Below are positions 1 through 8,560 of a stretch of 15,732 nt of DNA, in pieces; position 1 is the first letter of the stretch; every line of letters starts with the position of its first letter. Below the pieces are notes generated by a model that saw only the letters and a list, made by a program, of their open reading frames with translations, searched no databases and was not told the origin of the DNA. Origin of the DNA: Smittium mucronatum (taxonomy: Eukaryota; Kickxellomycota; Harpellomycetes; Harpellales; Legeriomycetaceae); the NCBI GenBank assembly GCA_001953115.1, contig LSSL01002604.1:1-15732 (forward strand), written 5' to 3'. The position numbers and the translations under genes are program-made.

Positions 1-688
1 AATTTTTATTTAACTTTAAATATCATTTTTTTGCAAAAATATATTAAAATTTATGTATACACTCAGTATAAAAAATTTTCTTTTTCTTTATGATTTAGAT
101 TTTTAAAAATTTCAGGAATTTTTTTCAGAAAAGCTCTATTATTATGTATTAACAATTCCATCTAATTTTTATTATTATTTACTCTGTTAGTACACTATAT
201 TATTAAATTTTTGATGACACTAAAAAAGATATAATATTATTTTTTAAAATAACACTCTAAAAATACCTGTTCAATTAAAAATATATATTTTTCACAATTT
301 AATTATGAATTTTCGTAATAATTCCATTATAAATGAATTAAAAAAAAATTTGGAGGTTTTTAAATACTAATACATATTCTTTTTGTCTTGTTTTTCAATT
401 TACTTGATAAATAACTTTTTATCTATCTGCATTTGAAGAAAGGAATAAATATGTTTGAATAGTCTAAATATTAAGTTTAATCGCTAATCAAAAAAATCAA
501 AATCAATTTTTTTTTTTGAAGTATGGACTATATCACTGATTTTTATTAAAAACATTATGAATATATTTCAAAAAAATATATTTATTTTGATAATTTTTAT
601 TTTATTCCATCAAAATAAATGATTTGAAGTAAACGCGAAATTATTTAATAAGCAGAGTTTAATATAGATAATTTGTTTTTAAACAAAT

Positions 689-764
689 CGTGTTATATTG
701 GTAAATATGCGTTTAATAAATTAAATAATTTTATTGATACAAATCAATATTTACTAATATAACG
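689..764. repeat. Imperfect inverted repeat with small loop
   Basis: The left arm (689-708) and right arm (747-764) are reverse complements except for a two-base insertion and one mismatch. The right arm is atatttactaatataacg. The spacer holds a second small palindrome (ttgat/atcaa around 733-746), and an 8-bp hairpin (atttgttt/aaacaaat, 671-688) lies just upstream. It could be the remnant of a small non-autonomous element or a chance palindrome cluster in AT-rich DNA. No flanking duplication was found. Confidence 0.5.
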
Positions 765-1746
765 CCATTATTTCAGTATAATTCAAAACAACTCTCTTTT
801 TTTTTGGTTTAAATCATTTACTATAATGTAAAATCAAATGATTTCATAAATTAATATTGGCAAATTCTTTTTTAAAAAATCATTTTTATTTTTCGAAAAT
901 TCATGTTATTAAAATAATCTCATTTATTGAACTGGTAGCACATCAAGCTTCTTTTTATTCGAAAAAAATCAAAATTTGGAAAATAATAATTTGGAAAAAT
1001 ATAAATTAGACAAATTTGCCGCAATTTTGAAAACTCTACATAGTTATTATGCCAATACTTTAATGAAGTAGTTTAATATATAATAATAGTATGAAAAAAG
1101 CGTCTGGTCTTGAAAAGAGTATCCTATGTTTTTAAAATATGCCAATAAAATATTAACTTTGTTTTTAATAGTCTATTTTTTTTCAACAACCTTTTTTTTA
1201 TTATTTTTCGTGATATCTATACAATTGTATGAAACTTAGGCACAGATTTGCGAAAATTTTACTAAAAACATTCAAAAAATATAATAAACATAGTTAATGT
1301 TGTATTATTGTTCCGAATAGTTATTTCGGTTAAAGAGAAATTTTTTTGGTATAAATGGTAGTCTTATTTTAAGGATTAAATCTTTAATCTCTTAAAAATA
1401 ACATTTTCTACTTATAAATAACACGTTTTATATCTCAATGCAACGAAATATAAAAAGCCGAAAAAATCTCAATAATTAAAAAGGAATAATATCAATCCAT
1501 TTATAAAATATATATCTTATAGTTTACACTCTAAGCTTTTTTCTCTTTATTTTAAACACATAATTGAAATATATTTACGTATTATCATTTTATCTCGATC
1601 TTTAAACAAAAATTATTCATAGCAAGCGGATAAAATAATTTCCTTGCTACAAGTATATATTAGTAAACTCTCAGATCTAAAGCCTAAAAAAAGATTTTTT
1701 GAAAATTTAAACTAAGTTTAAATAATATTTGACTAAGTGAGAAAAG

Positions 1747-1773
1747 CTCTATTTTTTAAATCGAAAAATAGAG
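1747..1773. repeat. Perfect 10-bp hairpin
   Basis: ctctattttt (1747-1756) pairs perfectly with aaaaatagag (1764-1773) across a 7-base loop. It lies about 90 bases outside the left end of the DIRS-like element. No U-run follows that would make a bacterial-type terminator, and the context is eukaryotic. Function unknown. Confidence 0.5.
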
Positions 1774-1862
1774 TTTATAATTTGAACACACATAAATATA
1801 TATAAACAGTAAAATCTTTAGAGGTCTTTTTAGGTGACAGAAGATCCCAAAAAAGATTGGTG

Positions 1863-1994
1863 GTAGGCATTGAGCCCGCTTTTAACTTTATTGTTAGAAT
1901 TAAAATATAATAAATTGATTAATAGGCAATTAAAATATAATAATAATATAAACCTTTGGTATCACCTACCTGGTACAACCAGTCATTTTTAAAG
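1863..1994 (+). repeat. Left inverted terminal repeat of DIRS-like element
   Basis: Bases 1917-1972 match the reverse complement of 6355-6410 at 47 of 56 positions with no gap, including aatataaacc. The next 22 bases inward match at 16 of 22. Outward the similarity is weaker, but both arms carry gtaggc at the presumed outer edge (1863-1868 here). Because the element lies on the minus strand, this is its 3' end, just beyond the recombinase. The exact outer boundary is uncertain by a few bases. Confidence 0.88.
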
Positions 1995-2047
1995 GTGCTA
2001 AGGCTGCGAGAAATTTTTTTTAGGGAATCGGAGGGATGTAAAATCGC

Positions 2048-2071
2048 TTTAGTGACCAAAGGTTCACTAAA
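2048..2071. other. Hairpin between recombinase stop and terminal repeat
   Basis: tttagtgacc (2048-2057) pairs with ggttcactaaa (2061-2071) with one bulged T and a 3-base loop. It lies between the stop of the recombinase pseudogene (2109) and the left terminal repeat, so it belongs to the element's 3' untranslated region. A role in transcript 3' end formation or in circle formation is only a guess. Confidence 0.45.
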
Positions 2072-2085
2072 ATATTGGTATTTTT

Positions 2086-2095
2086 GTAGGCTGAG
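2086..2095. other. Candidate internal complementary region remnant
   Basis: gtaggctgag here repeats the outer edge of the terminal repeats: the right arm read inward begins gtaggctg (reverse complement of 6458-6465), and the left arm begins gtaggc at 1863. DIRS elements carry an internal complementary region near the recombinase end that copies the outer edges and templates the circular intermediate. The position fits, but only about 8-10 bases match and only one of the two expected halves is visible. Confidence 0.35.
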
Positions 2096-2108
2096 AATCG
2101 AATAGGTT

Positions 2109-2950
2109 TCATCGTGCGGAGTTGTGTTTTTTTTGGTTTAATATGATATTTTTAAAGTGAGTTTGGACTGCCATAATCTGCCTGGAGTAAAAATTTTCAA
2201 GTCTCGCTCCAGATAAAAATGCTAACGTAGTTGATACTGTTTTAGTGCTGTGGGCAGTGCTATTTGAGACAATAACTATTAATGATGATTTAATTCGATT
2301 TGCAATTGTGTTATTTGATGGTATCTTTGCATTGGGTGTGAATAAAAAAAATATAATATTTTTGTAATCATCAATAGCATAGTCTTCATTCAATTTTAAG
2401 TGCAATTAGGGGGTCTTAACCCGAAAGTCATTTATTCATCATCAAAAGGTGTGGGCCAAATTCTTTTTGGATGTTTGCACTCATTTTTTGGACATCAAAG
2501 ATACATCGAATTTCCATTCTCGGACCTCCTAATGTGTTAGCGTTGGATTCCCTGGAGCTCACTTCTAGGTCTCAAGAAGCATCTAGTGCTAAAAGAGTAG
2601 CTGTGTTATTAGCCAATGATATCAGGGGTAAATTATTATTGCCACATGTATAAAATAGATAAAATGGGATTCAAAACTTCATTTAGGAAATTGATGGGTA
2701 TTTTTACCTAAACTATTTTTTGGTCCTCTCAGCAGCATAACTATTCTTCCATTTAAAGCGATCGGTTTATTGGTTGGGTGTAATGACAAGAAATATTTAA
2801 AAACTTCAGTAGCATTAATAATAAAATATTTTGGTTTTAATTTTAGTATAGCAAGATAATTAGAGATGGTTATCGGGTCGTACTTCTCATGGACCAGTTG
2901 GTTAATAAAAGTCTGTTTTTAAAAAAAATTAAGGCATGGATATTGGTTTC
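2109..2950 (-). pseudogene. DIRS tyrosine recombinase (YR), decayed
   Basis: In DIRS elements this enzyme inserts the circular DNA copy. The longest open piece (2405 to 2109) starts in a stretch like the family's proline-Leu-Lys segment. It continues through IPSNNTIANRIKSSL (family: TIARWIKxxL) to TAHSTKTVSTTLAFLSGARL, which matches the DIRS box AHSTRxxSTxxAxxxGxxL. Upstream, in other frames, come NNNLPLISLANNTATLLALD (helix leading to the first catalytic Arg) and INATEVFKYFLSLHPTNKPI (N-terminal helical domain). Three key residues are gone. The first Arg position is a TGA at 2572-2574, the HxxR Arg is Lys (2241-2243), and no nucleophilic Tyr follows in the FKNIIL segment. The HxxR His is kept (2250-2252). 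Several frameshifts join the pieces. The stop at 2109 closes the last frame. Confidence 0.88.
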
Positions 2951-3014
2951 GTTTTTTTTTTTTTGGTATGATATGCCCATTTATCAGTTTTAAGGCATAC
3001 AGAGATAAGTTCAG

Positions 3015-3390
3015 GATATTTTCCCTGATATTTTTCATGTGTACATCTTCCATTTAGAATGAGCATCCGGTATTATTATGGAGGTTACTACACAAAATTT
3101 AGTAGTAGTGGGGATCACTTTTGAGATTCCTAGTTCGTCTTGATAATCACCATCTGTAGATTTTCCATTATGACCCATCGTAGTGTTGAGAGTAATAATA
3201 GTGTGTTTGGGTTTGCGTACGCAAAAAAACTCAGAGAGAGGTGGAAGAAGACATCAGTACCCATCTAATTCGGATCTGGGACCTGGAATTAATAATTTTT
3301 TAGGTGCAGATTGATAGCTGGTGTGTACATATCGATCTTTAGTGGTCCCCACTTCTTGTTTACTGAGATGAAAAAGTGCGTAGGATGCCT
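3015..3390 (-). pseudogene. DIRS DAM-like methyltransferase segment, decayed
   Basis: DIRS elements carry a phage-like adenine methyltransferase fold between RNase H and the recombinase. Here HFFISVNKKWGPLKIDMYTP followed by AINLHLKNY fits the family pattern F..i...WG.l.iDlFAs..N.k...Y. A PDPN.MGTDVF stretch follows (family: pdp.a...DaF), then AYANPNTLL in place of an NPPF-type motif, then KFCVVTSIIIPD and SKWKMYT (family: ilv.P.w..q.Wyp). At least three frame changes are needed. The NPP core reads NPN, so catalysis would be lost. Whether the ancestral protein was active as a methylase is unknown even in intact DIRS elements. Confidence 0.65.
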
Positions 3391-3394
3391 TCAT

Positions 3395-3835
3395 CTCCGA
3401 TACTTCTGGCAATTTATGGATATAAATTCTACTATTATGTTTTCGGAACCCGTTATATGGATGATTCCTACCTTAATATTGCTTTACATGGAGATTTCCC
3501 GCCTTTAAATTTCAAAATTTTATAGCCTGCGGCTGGATTTCGTCCCTCAATTTATTCAAATCGCTCTATTTACATTTATACTTTCTATTTTTATTTTTAC
3601 CTTGGAAATTTTCGATATAGGTACATGTATCCTCAAGAAATATAGCATAATAGTTACTTCTTTGCTGTTCAAAGACTCCTTTTCTGTTTCTGGAAATCAA
3701 ACCTCAGCCAATGATATATCTTTGCCTGTTATCCCACAGCCTGTTATAGAAGAATTAGTAGTGGTAGATACGACCGAGTTTATATCTCAGTTATTATAAT
3801 CGGTGGAGATGAAATCCAGTAGTGGATTTGAGAGA
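3395..3835 (-). pseudogene. DIRS RNase H domain, decayed
   Basis: RNase H removes the RNA template after first-strand synthesis. The frame read near 3788 down to 3590 gives SVVSTTTNSSITGCGITGKD, matching the family start (i.TDaS..GWG....), then FPETEKESLNSKEVTIMLYF, matching W...E....IN.LEl.ai. VKIKIESINVNRAI follows, matching v.i.sDN..v.ayIN. After a frame change, VGIIHITGSENIIVEFIS (near 3445-3395) matches the C-terminal HIPGxxNxxADxxSR. The Glu of the LNSKE box is kept. The first Asp reads Asn, the DN box reads SIN, and the last Asp reads Glu. It sits directly between the polymerase and the methyltransferase segment, as in DIRS. Confidence 0.82.
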
Positions 3836-4880
3836 CCACAACTTCAAATCGCCCATTTCCATTTCGAAGAGCGTGAAAGATGAACTTTATCTGAACTGGA
3901 CTTCTGTATGAAGCTGGTTATATCAAACTGGAACTCCCGCGATTCGATTTCTGTCATGGCTGTTACGGTTGCAGTAGCAGAAAAATGCTCATTATCCCCA
4001 TCTCTTATCTGATGGTTAAAGGCTGTAAGACTTTTCTTGATTCTTTCCGGATCTTCTTTTTCCAGTTTTGTGTCATTTGTATAGAAAATTTCAAAGTGTA
4101 GAAAACTACCATAAAAAATTTCTGATGTTTTCACGAAATTTTCACATATTTTTAGAAATTAATTGTGTGCCTAAGATTCTCCATGTGCTTCAGAGTTATA
4201 TCGATATGACTCTGAATGTCCTCCAAAATGAGCTGAAGAGCCCTATTTCTTTTATATAAATTATAAGGAGTATTAAAACGGCTCTAAGCGGTTCAATTTA
4301 TGCTTTGTTTATTTTTGAAAACATCTTTGGAGGAGTTTTAAGTCCGAATTTCAGGGAAAAACTCGTGTATCATCTTTCTTGTATTAAGCGGCACTTATTC
4401 GTCGAATTTGGTACAGCGATTTGTGAGACTATGCTTATTTTGTACCCAAAATTTTTTAAAATTCTCCAAATAATATCATGAACATCAAACCATGATTTCT
4501 TCCATATTGAAGCTTATTTTCATAATAAATTCGTTGATATGTGTCATATCCAAAAGTTAGCGTATCTTATGAATGTTTTTTTTATAAAATATCAGGTAAA
4601 ATGATGTAGGATGATTATATGGCTACTCTGTTTGCTCCCAATTTCAAGTAATTCTGTACCATCTAGCTGATGGAGTTCTGATGGATCTTAGTGAGATCGT
4701 ATGTCTTCTTCGAAGTTGGATTTGACTGCTGTGAAAACGAAATTTTGTACCTATTTCTTATTATTTTGATTTCCAACTGGATTTTGACGTAAGTAACTTC
4801 AAATATAGTCTGGCTGAGAGAATTCTGGATATATTCGGTTATTTGGGTGATAGAATCTGCACCACCAGTGGTCTAACAAT
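3836..4880 (-). pseudogene. DIRS reverse transcriptase, decayed
   Basis: The core is LKFGLKTPPKMFSKI, a match to the retroelement motif PFGLKTAPxxFxK. It is followed by IEPLRAVLILLIIYIKEIGL, where YIKE (4247-4258) stands in the place of the catalytic YxDD; both aspartates are lost. A frame change then gives ILEDIQSHIDITLKHMENL and RHTINF, the palm/thumb pattern ending in LGxxINxxKS. The 4134-3844 frame continues with EIFYGSFLHFEIFYTNDTKL (family: I.FLGF.I....M.L) and TATVTAMTEI, then LSRSSKWKWAI, the connection leading to RNase H. Upstream, MVQNYLKLGANRVAI fits the N-terminal 'LLxxGAI' segment, and RNRYKISF fits the 'GYxIxF' segment before it. The frame switches at least four times. The N-terminal limit is approximate. 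Confidence 0.85.
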
Positions 4881-4899
4881 CGGATCGGAAAGTTTTAAA

Positions 4900-6228
4900 G
4901 TTTTTTTTTGGTTTTTCCAAAAAAAAAATTCTGATACTCATAAAGATCTCCTGCTGGGTTTTCACGCTAATTTTTCATTTAAATTTTTTTTCGGTTTTAT
5001 GAGGTTTTGGGTCATTTGAAGAACTTTTCTAGAAAAACGTTTTTTTCTGGCCACCAATTAGTATAGTGGAAGCTAGTGATAATCCGAAAAAATTCCAGTG
5101 TATTAATAACGTATCTCCAGCGTTTCTGCTTTTTTCTTCTTAATTTTTTGGTGGTTTAGCTGGTTCTGTATTCCTATTGCGGATTCTGCTGCTTAAGTTT
5201 AACCATTTTCAAATTATAAATCAGTATTTGAGTTAAAAGAATTTCCCTTGCACCATCCTGGAACCTCTGTTGGTTGTCTTAATATATTTTTTAGGTCTTT
5301 TTTGGTTTCTGGTTGAAGCTGTATTAATTTACGCCACCCGAATTACTTTTTTAGTTGTCTGATTTTCTGATATGATTCTATTTGGTGCTTTCTATCCACC
5401 TAGGCTGGCTATTCCAGAGGTAACCGATGTTTTTTTGGCTATATTATTGTTGATTTGAGGATTTTCTTGAGTAATTGCTACTCTGACTGTTATTAAGCCA
5501 ATTTTTGAGAATGTTATTTTTGCTGCTGGCCTACCTTGCACTTTCCTTTTTTTTATAGCACTTTTTGCGAAAGATTTATTGGTGCCTGGTGCAACTAGAT
5601 TTTGGTATTGATACAAATTTCTATATCGAACCCGGGGTTGTTGCAGAAGGAAATTTTACTAGGATTTTTTCAATTTTGGGCGTATTTGAGTGCAATTGTG
5701 TCAAGATATTGGGAACTGCCTATTATTTCTTAAACTAAGAAATCAATATTTAATCCCATAAGAGTTAAAAATTCTATTGAGATTTTTTTTTACTTGTTCG
5801 ATATGGGTCCCGATCCCTGTGAGGTCGAAAATATGCCACTCGGCTTTGGGCAATGATTTATAATACTTAGCGGCCTTCAAGCTGAGTTTGATACATCTCT
5901 TATGTTTATTATATTTAAATCGAACCCGCTAGGTACAATGTGGGTATTTTTAATCGCTGAAACCGGTTTTGATGCTAATTTTACTAGCAATCGTGGTTAG
6001 AAAACCAATCGCGCTCTTCTGCATAAACGTTCCAAGAAAATTACTTTTAATATTCTCTTTAATTATTTTAGATCCTTTAATTAGTAGAAATCTAAGATTG
6101 GCTGCTGAGATTGCTGAATCCTTGCAAATTTTCAAGCACTTGATTGAGAGATTTAGTTTGGAGTCGAAGAGATTCATAACTATATCTTTTCTTTGGTTGT
6201 TTTTTTGGGTGAGAGATGGGGGGTTCAT
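4900..6228 (-). pseudogene. DIRS gag-like 5' region, decayed
   Basis: This is the upstream part of the element, where DIRS carries its gag. Two readable minus-strand pieces remain. One is 92 codons (6228-5950, starting at a Met), helical and lysine-rich. The other is 74 codons (5616-5392), strongly basic, with AIKKRKVQGRPAAKITFSKI, as expected of a nucleic-acid-binding gag tail. Between them, in another frame, lies KAAKYYKSLPKAEWHIFDL. I recognise no named domain. The call rests on position between the 5' terminal repeat and the reverse transcriptase, and on charge. The opposite-strand frame at 5969-6241 is an antisense shadow. Confidence 0.5.
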
Positions 6229-6332
6229 ACATAACAGTTAAAATTTTAATATTTTTAATTGGCTTTTATAGTTATATATTTTTTGGATTTTATTTTATAA
6301 ACTTTTAATATTTTTTTAAGCCTGAAATGCGG

Positions 6333-6465
6333 CTTTATAAATGGCTCATTTTATCAGGCAGGCAATACCGACGGTTTATATTCTTATTTTATTTTACTTG
6401 CCTCTTAATCTTTCTATTATATTAAAATTATACTAATAGATTTGATTCAGGTCTGAACAGCCTAC
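6333..6465 (-). repeat. Right inverted terminal repeat of DIRS-like element
   Basis: This is the partner of 1863-1994. The core 6355-6410 read on the minus strand matches 1917-1972 at 47 of 56 positions, and the outer edge carries cagcctac (6458-6465), complementary to the gtaggc at the left edge. It is the 5' terminal repeat of the minus-strand element and precedes the gag-like Met at 6228 by about 100 bases. It would be expected to carry the element's promoter; I cannot point to a specific promoter motif. Confidence 0.88.
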
Positions 6466-6992
6466 TATCAACATTTGAGTAGACATTTGGACTCAAAGAA
6501 CTGTATAGAATATTATGACGGTTAAAATTATTCGTATAAAAAATATCTCAATATAGGTAAAAATTTGGTTATCTAGATACAAAAACCACATGCTTGTACA
6601 AAATTAATAATTTCTTTGTAATATTAACACAAAATTGGCTATTTAAATACCAAAAAAGAAAAGGCTTTATTTCATTTTATTGGGATATTTTTATTATTTA
6701 GCGATTATTTACTAAAATGAATTTACGATTATCAATTTATATTTTTGTTTGAAAAGGGTTGGTTAATTTATTTTATAAACAAATTCATAAATATTTGAAA
6801 CTTTACCAAGTAAAAATTTGCATGTAATTTTTTTAAAGTATAATTTAACAAGTAAAATTAGAACTTTTTTAATAAATAATACATATTAAGCCGTATAAAA
6901 ATCAATCGAATACATATAAAAAAAAAGTGAAGGTAGATTGGGAATTTTAGGGATATATTTCGAATTTCAAAGAAGAATCTACTGATAAGAAA
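6466..6992. other. AT-rich spacer with a direct repeat
   Basis: Roughly 530 bases of A/T-rich sequence without a supportable gene, between the DIRS-like element and MULE A. It contains an imperfect direct repeat: 6561-6585 and 6631-6655 match at about 20 of 25 positions, 70 bases apart. Any 5' terminal inverted repeat of MULE A should lie here, but I could not find one by eye. Confidence 0.55.
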
Positions 6993-8560
6993 GTGAGAAT
7001 GCACGTTAGAAGAAGACTCAAAAATTATCTTCAAACTATATATTGCTGCAAAAATAAGACAAAAAACTTATTCTGGGAGCACTGTATAGTCGATTTTTAT
7101 TTTAGAGATTTATTCAGACTTTACATATCAAACCAACATTCAGGCCATAGTAATATCTCACCAGAGATTATTTAAATAAAAAAACAAGCATAGATATTTG
7201 TTTAGGTGGGTTAAAACGGGCATGGTATATTAAAAAAGAATTATGGATAGTGGAATTGGAATTGGAATAAGTAGAAAAAGAATATATAGTTTATTGGGTA
7301 CTCAAAGAACAAAGCGGGGAGAGAGAGTTGAAAAGAAATGATTTAATAAATTATGCAAATAAAATTTCATTTTTTGAAAACTTAAGTACTGAAAGTGTAT
7401 ACGTTTGCGGGTATTCCATTTCACCATATAAAAATTTCCAAAATATTGCTTTGATTCAAAAAAAAAAAAAAAATTTAATTTTATCAAAAGTTTTAATTTT
7501 TTTATTGGTAAATAAATAATGTTATATTTTAATTACATCAAGAAAGCTTATTGATTTCTCTGTTAATTCTAACATTCTACATGCTTATGTTACGTACAAA
7601 TTATTAGAAAGTATGGTACCAGTTGATTATAGTGGGTGTTTCAGATATAAACTGTTTTTTTTTTGTCTAGAATAGCTATAGCTACAAACTAATCTTATTT
7701 TACTTATTTTTGGGTGATTTCTGGATTAAGCAGAGAAATATTGAAATAGTACTTCCACTATAAACCTACAAACATAATAGCAGATTCCTCTTTACCAATT
7801 TGTAGGGCCCTCAAGAGTTTGATCCTTAGAATATCCAGATACACTGTTGGGCTCTAGTATGCAGAAATATCGAAAAATATCTAAAATCTACATCCATGAA
7901 CTTGTAGGATAAAATGCTGGAGTAAATTAAAATATTTCAGCTTTCAGAATCGAAATCAAGCTTTTTAAAAAATATAGACCTCTTTTTAATAAATTTTCGA
8001 TGTTCAACTATGCAGACGCTTTTAAAAAATCTTTTTTTAAATCAATATAAAAACCATTTATAGTTGGTACGAGGACTCAAATAAATATGGCCTTAGCACA
8101 AAAAACTGATTAGATCGACTCAATTTAACTCTTGAAAAGGCAGATTTAAATTGGCAGAAGTATGATTTAATTACTTTAATCGAAAAAGGCGTTTTAATAA
8201 TAACAGATATATCTTTGGAAAGAAGGAAAAAGTTTTCGGACCCAATATAAAACAGTAAAATATTATTATTCTGAATATGGATTTTTCATTCTGAAAAATT
8301 GGATTCAACTGTTTTGAAAATAAATATTTGGTTTCAAAAAACGAGAAGTCGTCTAATAAGTTAGTGATTGCGTATAGAAACGAGTTCCCTGGTTTCGATA
8401 AATGCAGAACCTTCAGATATTTTAAAAAGTAAAATAAAATGTTGTAAGTTAAAAATGAACCCATAGACTGGAAACCTGCTCGTAGCAGTTTTTATAACTT
8501 TTTGGAGAAAAAGTAACAATAAGTCGATTTCTCAAAGAGGACTTATTTAGTAAATGTAAC
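6993..8560 (+). pseudogene. MULE transposase A, decayed (plus strand)
   Basis: Mutator-like transposases are DDE enzymes that cut and paste their element. An N-terminal piece (6993-7175) has a zinc-finger-like spacing: Cys-Cys in IYCCKNKTKN, a later Cys, then SNQHSGH. IMDSGIGIGISRKRIYSLLG (from 7240) matches the 'Gi..k.iy.lL' segment. A 63-codon frame (7328-7519) gives KRNDLINYANKI and YVCGYSISPYKNFQNIAL, the usual lead-in to the catalytic core. ILHAYVTYKLLESMVPV follows; the family has HxDATYKL, so the first catalytic Asp is Tyr (TAT, 7586-7588). Then come IIVGVSDINCFFF, NIIADSSLPICRALKSLI (second Asp, 7783-7785) and HCWALVCRNIEKYL (from 7842), matching CWAHxxRNI. All three frames are used. 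Beyond 8000 the C-terminal half is only vaguely readable, so the 3' limit is loose. Confidence 0.78.

Larger units (their letters stand above)
1..1862. other. AT-rich spacer, no gene seen
   Basis: About 1.9 kb of A/T-rich sequence with many short A and T runs and stops in all six frames. I recognise no protein motif, tRNA or rRNA here. The only structures I can point to are the inverted repeat at 689-764 and the hairpin at 1747-1773. It ends at the left terminal repeat of the DIRS-like element. Confidence 0.7.
1863..6465 (-). mobile_element. Degenerate DIRS-type tyrosine-recombinase retrotransposon
   Basis: About 4.6 kb, close to the length of classical DIRS elements, and visibly less AT-rich than its surroundings. 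Read on the minus strand it gives, in order, a gag-like region, reverse transcriptase, RNase H, DAM-like methyltransferase and tyrosine recombinase. It is bounded by imperfect inverted terminal repeats at 1863-1994 and 6333-6465. DIRS elements copy RNA into a circular DNA that the tyrosine recombinase inserts, so they lack a DDE integrase and target duplications; I see neither here. Inverted rather than split direct repeats, plus the methyltransferase segment, favour DIRS over Ngaro or PAT. The reading frame switches many times and carries many stops, so the copy is dead. The assignment rests on motif order and the terminal repeats, both visible in the sequence. Confidence 0.9.

Noticed and set aside
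2471..6241. Plus-strand open frames inside the DIRS-like element (2471-2653, 3311-3508, 3602-3799, 4068-4259, 5969-6241)
   Set aside because: They lie antisense to recognisable RT, RNase H, methyltransferase, recombinase or gag-like pieces on the minus strand and have no motifs of their own.
1863..6465. Idea that this region is an endogenised virus or a hAT transposon
   Set aside because: First impressions from isolated fragments. The AHSTK recombinase box, HITGSEN RNase H end, GLKTPPKMFSK polymerase motif and inverted terminal repeats together specify a DIRS retroelement.
7302..7487. 61-codon minus-strand frame
   Set aside because: Antisense shadow of the plus-strand MULE A piece at 7328-7519, which carries family motifs.
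8171..8464. 97-codon minus-strand frame, hydrophobic and Phe-rich
   Set aside because: It is antisense to the C-terminal part of MULE A. Its Phe/Leu-rich look is what complementing Lys/Glu-rich AT-biased coding sequence gives.
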